64,000 bases of DNA from Neglectibacter timonensis. GTDB taxonomy: Bacteria; Bacillota; Clostridia; Oscillospirales; Acutalibacteraceae. The stretch covers positions 868,001 to 932,000 of the forward strand of contig NZ_LT160640.1 in assembly GCF_900048895.1 (NCBI RefSeq), in the 5' to 3' direction. A program made the position numbers and the translations under genes. The notes beneath the pieces are model-generated. The model ran no database searches, was not told the origin of the DNA, and was given only the letters and a program-made list of their open reading frames with translations. Below, piece after piece: positions 27,107 to 36,646 of this stretch (its first letter is position 1; every line of letters begins with the position of its first letter).

Positions 27107-29044
27107 CTACGGCCGCTGTGCAGAAAGTGAAGAAAATGGAATCCCCTGCCCTTCGAAGTAATGGCTGAACATCTCATAGAATTCCAGGCGCAGTACCTGA
27201 ATTCCCACAATAAACCCTTCAAGCGCCATGACAAAAATATTTCCGCCGATGAGCATCAATACACTGCCGGAGCCCTGCATCATATCGGTCAAGGTCAGCA
27301 CCACCGCCATCATGCCCGCATGGCTGATGACAAACCCGCCAACCCGCAGGAAGGACATCGTGTTTGTCACAAAACTCAAAAGCACCTCTAAAAGCTCGAA
27401 AACCCCCTCTACCAGGAAGCCGCCCAAACTCTCCCCCCGCGGAAGAAAAGAATCTCCGCGAATCAGCCGCCCTAAAGGCTCCTTCAAGAAAATCACCAGC
27501 ACCGGCAGGACACAGCAGGACAGGAGCACTGGATTTCCAAACCAGTTCTTGCCCAGAACTATTCCGACCACGCCGGTAAGAACCGCCGAGTAGAACACAA
27601 GACCGGCCAGCCCGTTTTGAGAAAAAACCGCACGCTCGACGTCATGGGTCTTAATCCCCAGGGCAATGTTCATACAGATTGACAACACAATCAGCACAAC
27701 GCCCATGCCTATGGCAAAGAACAGCAGGTTGTTCATTGTGATAGGATTCATGATCTCAATCGGCTTTTCCGCAAAACCCAGTGCATGATAAAGCGGGTCG
27801 AGCAAGTTTTCCAGGCCAAACACCGACCCATAGAGCAAGCCGAACGCAGCGGAGGAGGCGCCGATACGGATAAGTATCTGTCCGAACGCCCTATTCTTCC
27901 TTCTGGCAAGGAACAGTCCCAGCAGAGCGATTACAATTCCCTGGCCCAGGTCACCGAACATGATACCGAACAGAAGGGTGTAACTCACTGCTAAGAAAGA
28001 GGTGGGGTCAATTTCTTCATAAGAAGGGACGCCGTACATCTCCACAAACATTTCAAAGGGCCTGGAGAAACGATTGTTTTTCAATAAAGTTGGAGTTTGG
28101 AAACGTTTGTCGCTGTCATGGGGCTTAAAATCAACCGTCACATCCTTCACTCCGGCAAACCGCTGCCCGAAGGACTTTTCGTCTGAACTGGGAATAAATC
28201 CAGTGATATGGAACATATCCTGATAGGCTCCCACATACTTTCGAAATTCGAAAGAACGGTTCAGATCAGTGAGGCGTGTATAGGCGGCCAGAATAAAATC
28301 CGCATTTTCCTGCATCAGCTGGGTAAGGCTTTCATTGATTGCCTTCAGATCACGGTCAGTCTGCTCCAAGCTTTGCTGCAGGCTTCTGCGCGCCTCCTCC
28401 GGCGTTCCATGAATCGTCTGCGGAACCCAGATCCGTTCAAAGTAAAGAGAGGCAAAGACATCGTCAATCTCCGCAATGTTTTCTTCCATTGTGAAGTAAA
28501 AGCCGTAGCAATAATCCCTGTCCTCGCTCAGAGACACAAACAAAAACAGCCGGTCGGCATAATAATCCAGTTTTCGAAAGCTGTCTACGGGCAGCCTGCC
28601 AAACCGGACTTTTACATATTTGCAGGAAAAGATATCGTCAATGCTGACATCCAACGTTTTCAGCCATTCCAACATCTCGAGCGCCTGACGGTTTTCCTCT
28701 GCAAACCCGGTAAGCTTCTTCTGGAACTTAGCGAGCTCCTCAAACTTTTCCCGCAGCTTCGCAATAGACTTTTCCACCTCCTCCGGCGAGGCAGGCAGCG
28801 ATACGGCGGGTTTTTCCACCGGCTTCAAATCGAATCCGGTCAGCCTGGAAAGCTCTTTCATTTGCTCCAGCAGCGGCTTGTATGGGTTCTCCTGAGAAAT
28901 AGGAGAAAAACCTTTCACCTTACCGGCAAGCTGAAGGGGCTGTTCTGGATGAAACCTCTCCGCATCACTCAAACACAACAACGCATCATCCAGCGATTCC
29001 ATCCTGCCGGTCAGCTGTACAAGCGTCATTTTTGCAATCGCCAT
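27107..29044 (-). CDS. V/A-type ATP synthase subunit I (a subunit)
   Basis: 645 residues. The N-terminal ~330 residues are cytoplasmic and coiled-coil rich, opening with MTLVQLTGRMESLDDAL; the C-terminal half has about seven membrane segments including FGIMFGDLGQGIVIALLG and SFLRVGGFVISHAGM, with the conserved half-channel Arg in the latter. The start is at MAIAKM, 9 bases after GAAAGGAAG. A 163-base gap to subunit C upstream is the largest in the operon and shows no clear signal. Confidence 0.94.
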   Translation of the reverse strand: MAIAKMTLVQLTGRMESLDDALLCLSDAERFHPEQPLQLAGKVKGFSPISQENPYKPLLEQMKELSRLTGFDLKPVEKPAVSLPASPEEVEKSIAKLREKFEELAKFQKKLTGFAEENRQALEMLEWLKTLDVSIDDIFSCKYVKVRFGRLPVDSFRKLDYYADRLFLFVSLSEDRDYCYGFYFTMEENIAEIDDVFASLYFERIWVPQTIHGTPEEARRSLQQSLEQTDRDLKAINESLTQLMQENADFILAAYTRLTDLNRSFEFRKYVGAYQDMFHITGFIPSSDEKSFGQRFAGVKDVTVDFKPHDSDKRFQTPTLLKNNRFSRPFEMFVEMYGVPSYEEIDPTSFLAVSYTLLFGIMFGDLGQGIVIALLGLFLARRKNRAFGQILIRIGASSAAFGLLYGSVFGLENLLDPLYHALGFAEKPIEIMNPITMNNLLFFAIGMGVVLIVLSICMNIALGIKTHDVERAVFSQNGLAGLVFYSAVLTGVVGIVLGKNWFGNPVLLSCCVLPVLVIFLKEPLGRLIRGDSFLPRGESLGGFLVEGVFELLEVLLSFVTNTMSFLRVGGFVISHAGMMAVVLTLTDMMQGSGSVLMLIGGNIFVMALEGFIVGIQVLRLEFYEMFSHYFEGQGIPFSSLSAQRP

Positions 29045-29207
29045 GGTATGAAAACTTCCTTTCTCGAGACGCTGGGGAAAGCTTTCCAACTCCCGCTCTA
29101 AGCGTCCTTTCTGCTATATTGAACAAAAAAATCCCTGCCGCCGTTCTTCCGTTTAACATTTGGCTGTTTTCCTGAAAAAAACTCTGCCGAACCATTCTTC
29201 TCATCTG

Positions 29208-30254
29208 CTACAGAACCAGCATTGAGGTGATTTCCTCAGCCGAAACGCCGTAGCGCACACCTTCAATAATTGTGGTGATATTATCCAATTCCAGCTCGCT
29301 TAAAATCATAAACGCCGTAAAGGCCGTTGGAGCGTCTGAGGCAAAGTGCAGATATCGCCTGGCCAGATGATAGGAAATGCAGTCAGCCTTATACTCAATA
29401 AAGAGAAAATCATCCTCCCCGAAATATTTTGCATATCGGGATTGGTTCAGCAAGCTGAGAAACTGTCCGGCCGTCTGTGCAGAAAGCAAGGCGTCCAATT
29501 CGCTCCCCCGCACTCTTTTCCAAGAAGGCAGCAGCATGCCGCGAAGGCGTTCCGGATTCGTGTCCGGAAAAAATTTTTTGACCCGGTAAATACACCTGAT
29601 ATTGTAAAGCTCCACACGGGTCTGGAGCAGCTCATGAAGCTGCTGCCTTACCCTGCCCCGGAAATAGCGGTCAATAATCTTTTCCAACCTCTCATAATAC
29701 CCGGTCAGCAGCGCCGCCTCACAAGCGGTATAATCAATCCTTTCCCCAGTATTGGAAGATTGACAGGCTCGCAGCTCTTCCGCATAAGGGGTTCGCTCCA
29801 GCACCTGCAGCACATCCTGAAAACTGTGGGCTTTGGCAAGCGCGGCAAAGGAGAAACTGGCGCTGTGCTCGAGAAACGCCGGATACCGTGTCACGTAAAG
29901 TTCAGGATGACCGGCATTGATAAGACGAACCATCTCCAAAATCTGCTCGATCTCCGTCTCTCCCATCAGCTGGCGATAATAACTGCCTGCGGTAGCCGAA
30001 TCGTAGTGGATCAGGCGGGCGTATTGATTGTAACGGGCCTTTCGCAGCATGCTTTCCAGCTGGCCCCGATGAACTGAGGTGGGCTGTACTGCGGAAAGAA
30101 GTTCCTGGTACGCCGTCTCTTCCTTCAAATAAGCCGCAATTTCCGGAACGCTTCTCCGGTTGATCATCTCCCGGTACTGCTCAGGGGTCAGATGACGGCT
30201 ATACATGGCTTTTGCCTTTGTCATAATCGCTTTGCTTGACAGAGCTGTCAGCAT
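29208..30254 (-). CDS. V/A-type ATP synthase subunit C
   Basis: 348 residues, all helical, three-fold repeated AC39/subunit d-like layout. Signs include KAKAMYSRHLTPEQYREM, DYTACEAALLTGYYERL and LELDNITTIIEGVRYG, the last typical of the C-terminal region. It caps the membrane ring and receives the central stalk. ATG preceded by a G-rich stretch; 12 bases after the first gene. Confidence 0.9.
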   Translation of the reverse strand: MLTALSSKAIMTKAKAMYSRHLTPEQYREMINRRSVPEIAAYLKEETAYQELLSAVQPTSVHRGQLESMLRKARYNQYARLIHYDSATAGSYYRQLMGETEIEQILEMVRLINAGHPELYVTRYPAFLEHSASFSFAALAKAHSFQDVLQVLERTPYAEELRACQSSNTGERIDYTACEAALLTGYYERLEKIIDRYFRGRVRQQLHELLQTRVELYNIRCIYRVKKFFPDTNPERLRGMLLPSWKRVRGSELDALLSAQTAGQFLSLLNQSRYAKYFGEDDFLFIEYKADCISYHLARRYLHFASDAPTAFTAFMILSELELDNITTIIEGVRYGVSAEEITSMLVL

Positions 30255-30266
30255 TCCCTGCGCCCC

Positions 30267-30578
30267 CTATTCCTGCCTGCAACGTTTAACAATCTCGTCC
30301 ACCCAGAACCTCTCCTGCTGGCGGAAGCTTTCCTCCAAACGTTTCATAGAATCCCCATAGCGCGCTTCGAGCTTCTGGAGCTCTAATTCGGCTTCCTGTC
30401 TTTTCCGATGCTCCAACTTCTGTATTGTCTGCTTTGCCCTTTCCCGGTAACGGGCAGAAAGCGCCTCCTTCTCCTGCACGATTCGCGCCCGTTCCGACGC
30501 ACTTCTTTCCTCGGCGGCCCTCACCGCTTTCTGTGCCTGGCGATCAAATTCTACCAGCTCTAAAATTACTTTTTCCAA
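30267..30578 (-). CDS. V/A-type ATP synthase peripheral stalk subunit G/H-like
   Basis: 103 residues, almost wholly a charged coiled coil (EERSASERARIVQEKEALSA and onward). Partner of subunit E in the outer stalk by size, composition and position as first gene of the operon. TTG start chosen because GAGGAGGTG lies 8 bases upstream and no ATG or GTG in frame has support. Confidence 0.75.
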   Translation of the reverse strand: MEKVILELVEFDRQAQKAVRAAEERSASERARIVQEKEALSARYRERAKQTIQKLEHRKRQEAELELQKLEARYGDSMKRLEESFRQQERFWVDEIVKRCRQE

Positions 30579-30630
30579 AGCAGGAACACCTCCTCGTTCA
30601 ATCACTGAGCTCTCTGTAACAATACTTATT

Positions 30631-30659
30631 AGATTACACCTAATCTTGAAAAGATTCAA
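30631..30659 (-). promoter_or_regulatory. Promoter of the V/A-ATPase operon
   Basis: Minus strand TTGAAT (30659-30654), 17-base spacer, TAATCT (30636-30631), 53 bases before the TTG start of the first subunit gene. Confidence 0.6.
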
Positions 30660-30779
30660 GAAATCTTAATAAAATTATCTAATTACTGTGATATCAACTA
30701 TGATTTTTGACATTTGCCTCTAAATTTCTCCGCTTTCAGGGGTTGGGTACAGGTAATCATTCCGCCGAGGGACAAATTC

Positions 30780-31036
30780 CGGCTGACACGCTTGCTTACT
30801 GCAGTCTCAGTCTGTCGATAAACCGAAAATCCACCCCCGGTCGGAAGGGGGAAAGGTGTGGAAGGGGACCATCAGGGTCCCTCTTCCGCGTTGATTCAGA
30901 GGAATTTTGCTCATAAATGGCTGTTTTTAAGACACAAAGCTACTCAGCAAAATTCTCCAGCTTGGCGAAACGACCTTTTTCGACAAGCTGGCAGTAAGAA
31001 AGCGTCCCTAAAAAGAGACGCTTTCCTACTGCTCAG
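30780..31036. repeat. Cluster of four nested inverted repeats in a gene-free gap
   Basis: The 30660-31043 gap has no credible gene but holds hairpins in series: 30860-30870 with 30876-30887; 30902-30911 with 30946-30955 (10 bp perfect); 30957-30964 with 30984-30991 plus an inner 5-bp stem; and 30991-31006 with 31017-31032 (16 bp, one mismatch). The last can end the DUF2461 transcript. The density of stems suggests an inserted palindromic element or a structured RNA. Confidence 0.6.
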
Positions 31037-31043
31037 TATATTT

Positions 31044-31727
31044 TCAGCTACGCGCCGGCATCTGGAATTGTTCCAGCGCCTGGTTCAAAAAATTGTTAAA
31101 CGGCTGCATTGCTTGGTAAACCCCAACCGCTTTCTGTACAAATTGCGGATCAGACAGTTCCTCATCCGCTATAGGATACTCTAAATACCAGCTCTTATTT
31201 TTCAGGTACTCGGCCTGAGGGTGATTGGGATCAAAACCGTAAGGCACCTTTTTAAGCGCGTTTCCTTTCACAATAAATCTCTCTGTAAATGAGGTTGCAG
31301 AAAGAATTTCCTGCCATTCCTCTCCGCGGTCTGCGATAGCCGCTCTCACCATTGCAGTAGCATCCCGAAACATATCAGCAAACAGACCGCCTCCTAGGAA
31401 GGAACGTCCTCCTGGTCTGAGCATCAAATAATACCCAACGGGTATGGGGAGCTTTCCCTTGGCAGAAATATGAGCCCGGAATGCCGGAAGATAGGGGGAT
31501 TTATCGTTGCTAAAGCGGGTGTCCCGTACAAGCTTAAACGTCAATTTCCCAGGTTCTGTAAGCAAGACAGTGGGATCGCTTTTCTTCAGTTCCAGCATCA
31601 GCGTTTCCACCAGTTCTTCAAAGATGCCGTTTGCTGCCTGATATTGTTGTTTGTGGTCGTGAAACCATTCCCTGCAATTGTTCTGCTCTAAATCGTATAG
31701 AAATTGTAAAATAAGATTCTGGTTCAA
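31044..31727 (-). CDS. DUF2461 family protein
   Basis: 227 residues. Family signature NNCREWFHDHKQQYQ near the start (W-F--H/N---Y), RDTRFSNDKSPYLPAFRAH, and YYLMLRPGGRSFLGGGLF, which is the usual glycine-rich centre. Conserved in many bacteria; function unknown. Begins 3 bases after the ECF sigma factor stop, with AAAAAGGAG inside the end of that gene, so the two are co-translated. Confidence 0.88.
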   Translation of the reverse strand: MNQNLILQFLYDLEQNNCREWFHDHKQQYQAANGIFEELVETLMLELKKSDPTVLLTEPGKLTFKLVRDTRFSNDKSPYLPAFRAHISAKGKLPIPVGYYLMLRPGGRSFLGGGLFADMFRDATAMVRAAIADRGEEWQEILSATSFTERFIVKGNALKKVPYGFDPNHPQAEYLKNKSWYLEYPIADEELSDPQFVQKAVGVYQAMQPFNNFLNQALEQFQMPARS

Positions 31728-31730
31728 TGG

Positions 31731-32636
31731 TCAAACTCCTTTTTCATAATTTTGATTCTGCACAATATCCAATCGAGACTCCGCTTTTCCGCCGTCCCGC
31801 ACGGTGGAAAAGCTTTTTGAGGCCATAAGCTCACGGAGCCATTTGACGGTATGCTCCGGCGTACGGTAGGCCGGAAGGTCTGCAAAAAGCTGTGAGAGCT
31901 CATCCAGCTGCTCCATAGCGTCGGTACAGCTGACAATCTCTTCATAACCGCATTCCTTGAGATTTTGAAACACAAGCCGGGAAGGAGCGATCCTGTGTGT
32001 CTGTACGGCATAATTGATTCTTCTGCTGCAGGAGCAGGAACCCGAACCGCTTAGACCGCAGTACTCCGCCAAAAAGGAGGCCACCTTCCTACGAACCCGC
32101 GAAAGCCTCTGACGGTATGCTTCTGGGGTAAATCCCAAAATTTGTGCGGCAATGCGGCTGTCCAACCGGAACATGGTACCCAGCACATAAACACAACGGC
32201 TTTCCGTATCCAGGCACTGCAGCATCACATTGGTGCAGGAAAGCTTCAGTTCCCGCTCCAGCAGCTTCCGGTCAACCCCGCCGCTCAAATCCGGCGCATC
32301 CTTCTCCCGGCCGGAGATGATATCCTCTCCATACTCCTCAAAGCTCAGGGAATGTTGGGAAAACATGCCCTTCCGGTAACGCTTCAGATGATTTACCGCA
32401 ATGCGAAATACCCAAGTATTTAAACTGCTCTCCATCCTGAAAGAAGAGAGATGGGTCATCACCTGAATGAGGATTTCCTGGGTAGCGTCCTCTGCGTCTG
32501 GAAGCATACCCAGCATCCGTAGGGAGAGGTTAAATACCATGTCCTGTACGCTGTTCAAAAGTTTTTCCAATGCTTTTTGATCTCCGGAAACTGCCGCGGC
32601 AACAATTTCCTGTTCCTGTTTCAATGATTCCACCAT
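31731..32636 (-). CDS. ECF-type sigma factor with C-terminal extension
   Basis: 301 residues. Region 2 (about 25-92: LGMLPDAEDATQEILIQVM, LNTWVFRIAVNHLKRYRK) and region 4 (about 135-190: LDSRIAAQILGFTPEAYRQ) are clear. After region 4 comes a Cys cluster (EYCGLSGSGSCSCSRR) and a ~95-residue tail without a recognised domain (HIAPSRLVF-like, no cupin or SnoaL motif). The tail may be a sensory or anti-sigma-like module; no separate anti-sigma gene is adjacent. AAAGGAAAA lies 8 bases before the ATG. Confidence 0.85.
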   Translation of the reverse strand: MVESLKQEQEIVAAAVSGDQKALEKLLNSVQDMVFNLSLRMLGMLPDAEDATQEILIQVMTHLSSFRMESSLNTWVFRIAVNHLKRYRKGMFSQHSLSFEEYGEDIISGREKDAPDLSGGVDRKLLERELKLSCTNVMLQCLDTESRCVYVLGTMFRLDSRIAAQILGFTPEAYRQRLSRVRRKVASFLAEYCGLSGSGSCSCSRRINYAVQTHRIAPSRLVFQNLKECGYEEIVSCTDAMEQLDELSQLFADLPAYRTPEHTVKWLRELMASKSFSTVRDGGKAESRLDIVQNQNYEKGV

Positions 32637-33015
32637 ATATATTTTCCTTTCTTGAGGCCGCCGGCTTGGAAGCAGGCTTTACCGGTCTGTTTTTCCTTTT
32701 TCTGCCCCCGCCCTATCCAGTCTCATCTGTTTCATTAGATACCGGAAATTCTTCCATGTGACAGCTTTCTAAAAATTTTTCATACTATCCTATCATTTTT
32801 CCTTCCCGACACAGCATGATACCTTGTCCTGTTCCTCACGTATTTCCCATATATGTCCGGCGCTCACACTCTGTACTACGATACGTCTACAAAGAAATTA
32901 TCCGTTTGACAGGGAGCGAAACACCTTCCCATTTTCAATCTTACAGTGTATAATGATGAAACAAAAGGGTAATGAGCACAGGCTCTGTTCTCCGCGGAAG
33001 GGGGCGGTTTCGGCT
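32637..33015. other. Intergenic gap between the sigma factor and a hybrid kinase
   Basis: 379 bases between divergent genes. A perfect TATAAT (32949-32954) faces the kinase gene, with only a weak -35 (TTCCCA, 17 bases upstream). TTGACA occurs at about 32907, too far from it to pair. Nothing else is seen. Confidence 0.4.
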
Positions 33016-35415
33016 ATGTCTGATCTGGAGAATCTGTTGGATACGTTATCGGAAACCTGTATCTATGTCATCGAGGAAAAAAGCCACCGGCTCCTCTACT
33101 TCAACTGTCTAAGCAGTGATACAAGCTATGGCAGCGCCGCGTTAGGAAAGATTTGCAGCGAGGTTTGGCCCGAGTTATGTGCCAATTGCCCTCTCAATGC
33201 GATGGAAAAAGACCTCCCAGGCCATATTATTTGTTACAGTCCTCTGCTGAAAGCTACTGCAGATATTACGGCTACCCGCATTATCTGGGGAGAAAATACG
33301 CCGGCAGTTGCAGTGGTCGCCCGGCCGCACCAGCTGAATATGAGCGGGAAACAAGTCCTCCGAAAAGTGGAACAAGTCTATGTTAAAAGCCTTGTCACTG
33401 TATTTGATGAATGCATCATTGTCAATCTGTCGGAAGACTATTATGTAAACTGCCAAAAGGACCCTCTGTGGAGCGGCATTCCTGAACAGGGGGACTTTGG
33501 AGAAGAAAATCGAAGGTATGCCAAAAAAGCGGTTCATCCCGACGACCGCCAAAGCTTTCTCCGTGCCTTTTCCCGGGAAGCCATGCTGAAATTTTTCGGG
33601 GAAGGAAAGAAAAAAATCACGCGCCGTCTTCGCAGAATGACGGAAAGCGGCGCTTACCATATGGTGGAATTTACCGCTACAAGAATTGAGCAGCTGGGAG
33701 ACGAGCAGTATTGGTGCGTACTGGTCTACCGGGATATCCAGGAAGAGTATCAGCTGGAGCAGCAGCGCAATCTGGAAGTCAGTCAGCTGGCCACCGCAGC
33801 CAGAAGCGCTTACCAGATGGTAATCGCGGTAAACCTGACGCAAAACACTTATCACATGCTGGAATACAATCGATTTCCGGTGAAAAACCCGGGCGTGGAA
33901 GGCACCTTTCAGGATCTGATCCGCAGCGAGCTTTCTACTGTCCATCCTAACTACCGGGAAGAATTCCTGCAGAAATTCTCTCACGCTTCTCTGATAGACG
34001 CCTTTTCCCGTGGAAATCACATCGTGTCTATGGAGGTCCCCCATTTGGGGGATGACGGCAGCTGCCACTGGAATTTTACTCAGGTCGTGCACGTGGACAC
34101 TCCGTATACTGACGATATGATCGAAATTACCCTCTCCAGGAATATAGATGAAGATCGCCGTGTTCAAAAGGAAGCGTTGGAAAAGGAACGCCGCTCCAAA
34201 CAGCTGTTGGAGGAGGCACTGGAAAAAGCGGAAAAAGCCAGCAGCGCCAAAAGCGATTTTCTCTCCAAAATGAGCCATGACATTCGTACTCCGCTTAACG
34301 CCATCCTGGGAATGACAGAGCTGGCGCAGAGGCATACCGGAGAAGAGGATAAGCTAAAAGACTATTTGGGGAAAATTTCCGCCTCCGGGACCCATCTTTT
34401 AGGCCTGATCAATGAAGTGCTGGACGTCAGCAAAATTGAAAGTGGTTCCGTTCAGTTGGCCAATGAGAACTTCAGCATGAACCACCTGGTCCAGGAGACA
34501 GCTGAACTCGTACGCCTTTCTATGGAGCGGAAGCATCAAACCTTCTCGCTTACGACCGCGCAAGGCCTGCACGATCAAGTGTTGGGCGACAACCAGCGGT
34601 TGAAGCAGGTGCTGGTAAACCTTTTGGACAATGCTTCCAAGTACACAGACGATGGAGGTCGAATCACCCTTTCTGTAGCTGAACTCGAAAAACAGGACCA
34701 GCGAATGGGAAGCTATTGCTTTGTGGTGGAAGACAACGGCATCGGTATGAAGCCGGATTATCTGGAGCACATTTTTGAACCATTCAGCCGGGCTTATGAC
34801 AGCAGGCTCAGCAAAATCCCCGGCACAGGGCTTGGCATGACCATTGTAAAAAACCTGATTTCTATGATGGGAGGCACGATTCAGGTAGAAAGCGAGTACG
34901 GAAAAGGCACGAGCTTTACCGTACTTTTGCCGTTAGAAAAATGTGCCGCTCCTGTATTTACGGACGCCTCCTGCCCCACAGCGGCGGAGGAAACTTTCCC
35001 CGGGCTCCGTGCTCTGCTGGTTGAGGATAATGAGCTCAACCGTCAAATTGCCAAAGAAATGTTGGAACTGCTTCTTGTTGCGGTAGATACTGCTGAAAAC
35101 GGGCAAGAAGCTGTAGAGGCCATTCGGAACCATGCTCCGCTTTATTATGACATTGTCTTTATGGATGTACAGATGCCGGTACTCAACGGATATGAAGCCA
35201 CCAGAGAAATCCGCAATTCCGGAATGGACCGCATTGGAGAACTTCCAATCCTGGCCATGACTGCTGATGCCTTTGCGGAAGATGTCAAAAAAGCGCTTGT
35301 TGCAGGGATGAACGGCCATCTAGCAAAACCAATTTCCATTGATGGGCTGAAAAATGCCCTTTCTAACTGTCAGGCCTGGAAACAGCGTAATTCAGAACAG
35401 AGTCCTGCACAATGA
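33016..35415 (+). CDS. Hybrid sensor histidine kinase with receiver domain
   Basis: 799 residues, no membrane segment. N-terminal PAS-like sensor modules (about 1-370; the first holds CSEVWPELCANCPL, a Cys trio that could bind metal or a cofactor), coiled coil, HisKA with FLSKMSHDIRTPLNAILGM (His421), HATPase with NLLDNASKYTDDGG and GTGLGM, and a C-terminal receiver with DIVFMDVQMPVLNGYEATRE (Asp717). Start at 33016 is set by GGAAGGGGGCGG 8 bases upstream and by the TATAAT at 32949, which excludes longer versions. No response regulator is adjacent, so it is an orphan. Confidence 0.9.
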   Translation: MSDLENLLDTLSETCIYVIEEKSHRLLYFNCLSSDTSYGSAALGKICSEVWPELCANCPLNAMEKDLPGHIICYSPLLKATADITATRIIWGENTPAVAVVARPHQLNMSGKQVLRKVEQVYVKSLVTVFDECIIVNLSEDYYVNCQKDPLWSGIPEQGDFGEENRRYAKKAVHPDDRQSFLRAFSREAMLKFFGEGKKKITRRLRRMTESGAYHMVEFTATRIEQLGDEQYWCVLVYRDIQEEYQLEQQRNLEVSQLATAARSAYQMVIAVNLTQNTYHMLEYNRFPVKNPGVEGTFQDLIRSELSTVHPNYREEFLQKFSHASLIDAFSRGNHIVSMEVPHLGDDGSCHWNFTQVVHVDTPYTDDMIEITLSRNIDEDRRVQKEALEKERRSKQLLEEALEKAEKASSAKSDFLSKMSHDIRTPLNAILGMTELAQRHTGEEDKLKDYLGKISASGTHLLGLINEVLDVSKIESGSVQLANENFSMNHLVQETAELVRLSMERKHQTFSLTTAQGLHDQVLGDNQRLKQVLVNLLDNASKYTDDGGRITLSVAELEKQDQRMGSYCFVVEDNGIGMKPDYLEHIFEPFSRAYDSRLSKIPGTGLGMTIVKNLISMMGGTIQVESEYGKGTSFTVLLPLEKCAAPVFTDASCPTAAEETFPGLRALLVEDNELNRQIAKEMLELLLVAVDTAENGQEAVEAIRNHAPLYYDIVFMDVQMPVLNGYEATREIRNSGMDRIGELPILAMTADAFAEDVKKALVAGMNGHLAKPISIDGLKNALSNCQAWKQRNSEQSPAQ

Positions 35416-35436
35416 AATAAACAAGTAAAAGGCCAG

Positions 35437-35473
35437 GGGTAGATGTGAAGCAGATTCTTCTTCACATCTACCC
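35437..35473 (+). terminator. Terminator after the first hybrid kinase
   Basis: A perfect 14-bp stem (35437-35450 with 35460-35473), loop of nine, followed by TGTTTTCC. Confidence 0.8.
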
Positions 35474-35551
35474 TGTTTTCCTATGAAGTTGTACCGAAGA
35501 CTTTCGCTCTTTCATCATAAAATCGGGCAGGCTTTTCGATCTTCGCAGATT

Positions 35552-36436
35552 TCACGGCCGTACCAATTCCCGTTCTATGCTCCGGATGAACCGAAATACC
35601 TCTGCAGCGCCTCGTGCGCTGTCCCAATTGCTGATTCTGGAATAGTACGCGGCAAACAGCAGCTCAATACACTCCATCACATAGGGGATTGTTTGGCACT
35701 CCGCCAGATTCATAGAAATTTTATTATCGTATCCGGAAAAAGTGCAATCCTGAAGTTCCAGCCAGTCTTTCTTTCTGGCTGTCGGATTTTTTTCCTTTGC
35801 CAGCAGCCCCAACAGAAAGTAGCAGGGGTCAAAAATTCTGATATTGCGTTGTGTCAGATCGAAATCAAGATACCCCGATAATTCATCCCCATCAAAAAGA
35901 AAGTTTCCAAAATGAACATCCCGGTGGATCAGTTGGCAGGGAAGCTGTGCATAATACATCTCCAAGCTGGTTTGCGCATGGACAAACTCCAGCTCTTCCA
36001 CCAAACTCCATCCCGTTCGGGCCAGTTCTTCCCGTACCCAGCCCTTTGTCTCGTCCAACAGGCTGTTCTCCTGCAGCTTCAGCTCATCCTCACAGTGACG
36101 GAACGCCAACTGCAAGATCCCAATCGTTTCCCCCATTTTTCGGGCAAGCGTCCTGTTCTGCCAAATATCCGAGAGAGGCTTTCCCGGCAGCTTCCTGGTC
36201 AGCAGATAACAATTTTCCCCATACTGCACCAAACTTTTTCCGGATATGGTACGGACAACCCTGGCAGTAGGAATCTGCAGCCGCCTTAACGCCTCCAATA
36301 CCCGCACATTCTGTTCCAATTCCTCCGGATTCAGGTACTCCTTCAACACATAGCGTCCTTCCACCTCCCAGGCGGAAGGATGAATTCTGTGCATTTCTCC
36401 CTGATCCAGCCCCCAGGCCCGCAGCACTTCTTCCAT
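35552..36436 (-). CDS. Aminoglycoside phosphotransferase/CotS-like kinase-fold protein
   Basis: 294 residues. Protein-kinase-like APH fold: nucleotide lobe with YVLKEYLNPEELEQNV, hinge LLTRKLPGKPL, catalytic loop LIHRDVHFGNFLFD (Asp and Asn) and metal motif GYLDFDLTQ. The fold phosphorylates small molecules; spore-coat CotS proteins are relatives, which would suit a spore former. AGGAG lies about 11 bases before the ATG of MEEVLRAW. Antibiotic resistance should not be assumed. Single gene. Confidence 0.82.
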   Translation of the reverse strand: MEEVLRAWGLDQGEMHRIHPSAWEVEGRYVLKEYLNPEELEQNVRVLEALRRLQIPTARVVRTISGKSLVQYGENCYLLTRKLPGKPLSDIWQNRTLARKMGETIGILQLAFRHCEDELKLQENSLLDETKGWVREELARTGWSLVEELEFVHAQTSLEMYYAQLPCQLIHRDVHFGNFLFDGDELSGYLDFDLTQRNIRIFDPCYFLLGLLAKEKNPTARKKDWLELQDCTFSGYDNKISMNLAECQTIPYVMECIELLFAAYYSRISNWDSARGAAEVFRFIRSIERELVRP

Positions 36437-36646
36437 GTCTTCTCTTCTCCTATTCCGTTCTCTCCAGTACAGATGGGTTCTCAAAGGGAAAGTACCGTTC
36501 TCCGGATAGTTTTTCCGCCGTACTCCATCTCCCTACCGCTTTTTAGTACAGGCAGAGAAGTAAAAGCGTTCCAGTGGAACGCCTTCCGACAATCAGTTCC
36601 CTCTGGGACGGCTTTTACTCAGGCTCTTTCAATTCAGAAACTCTGA

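Noticed and set aside
35552-36436. Aminoglycoside resistance gene
   Set aside because: Only the general kinase fold is seen; spore-coat and metabolic kinases share it and there is no resistance or mobile context.
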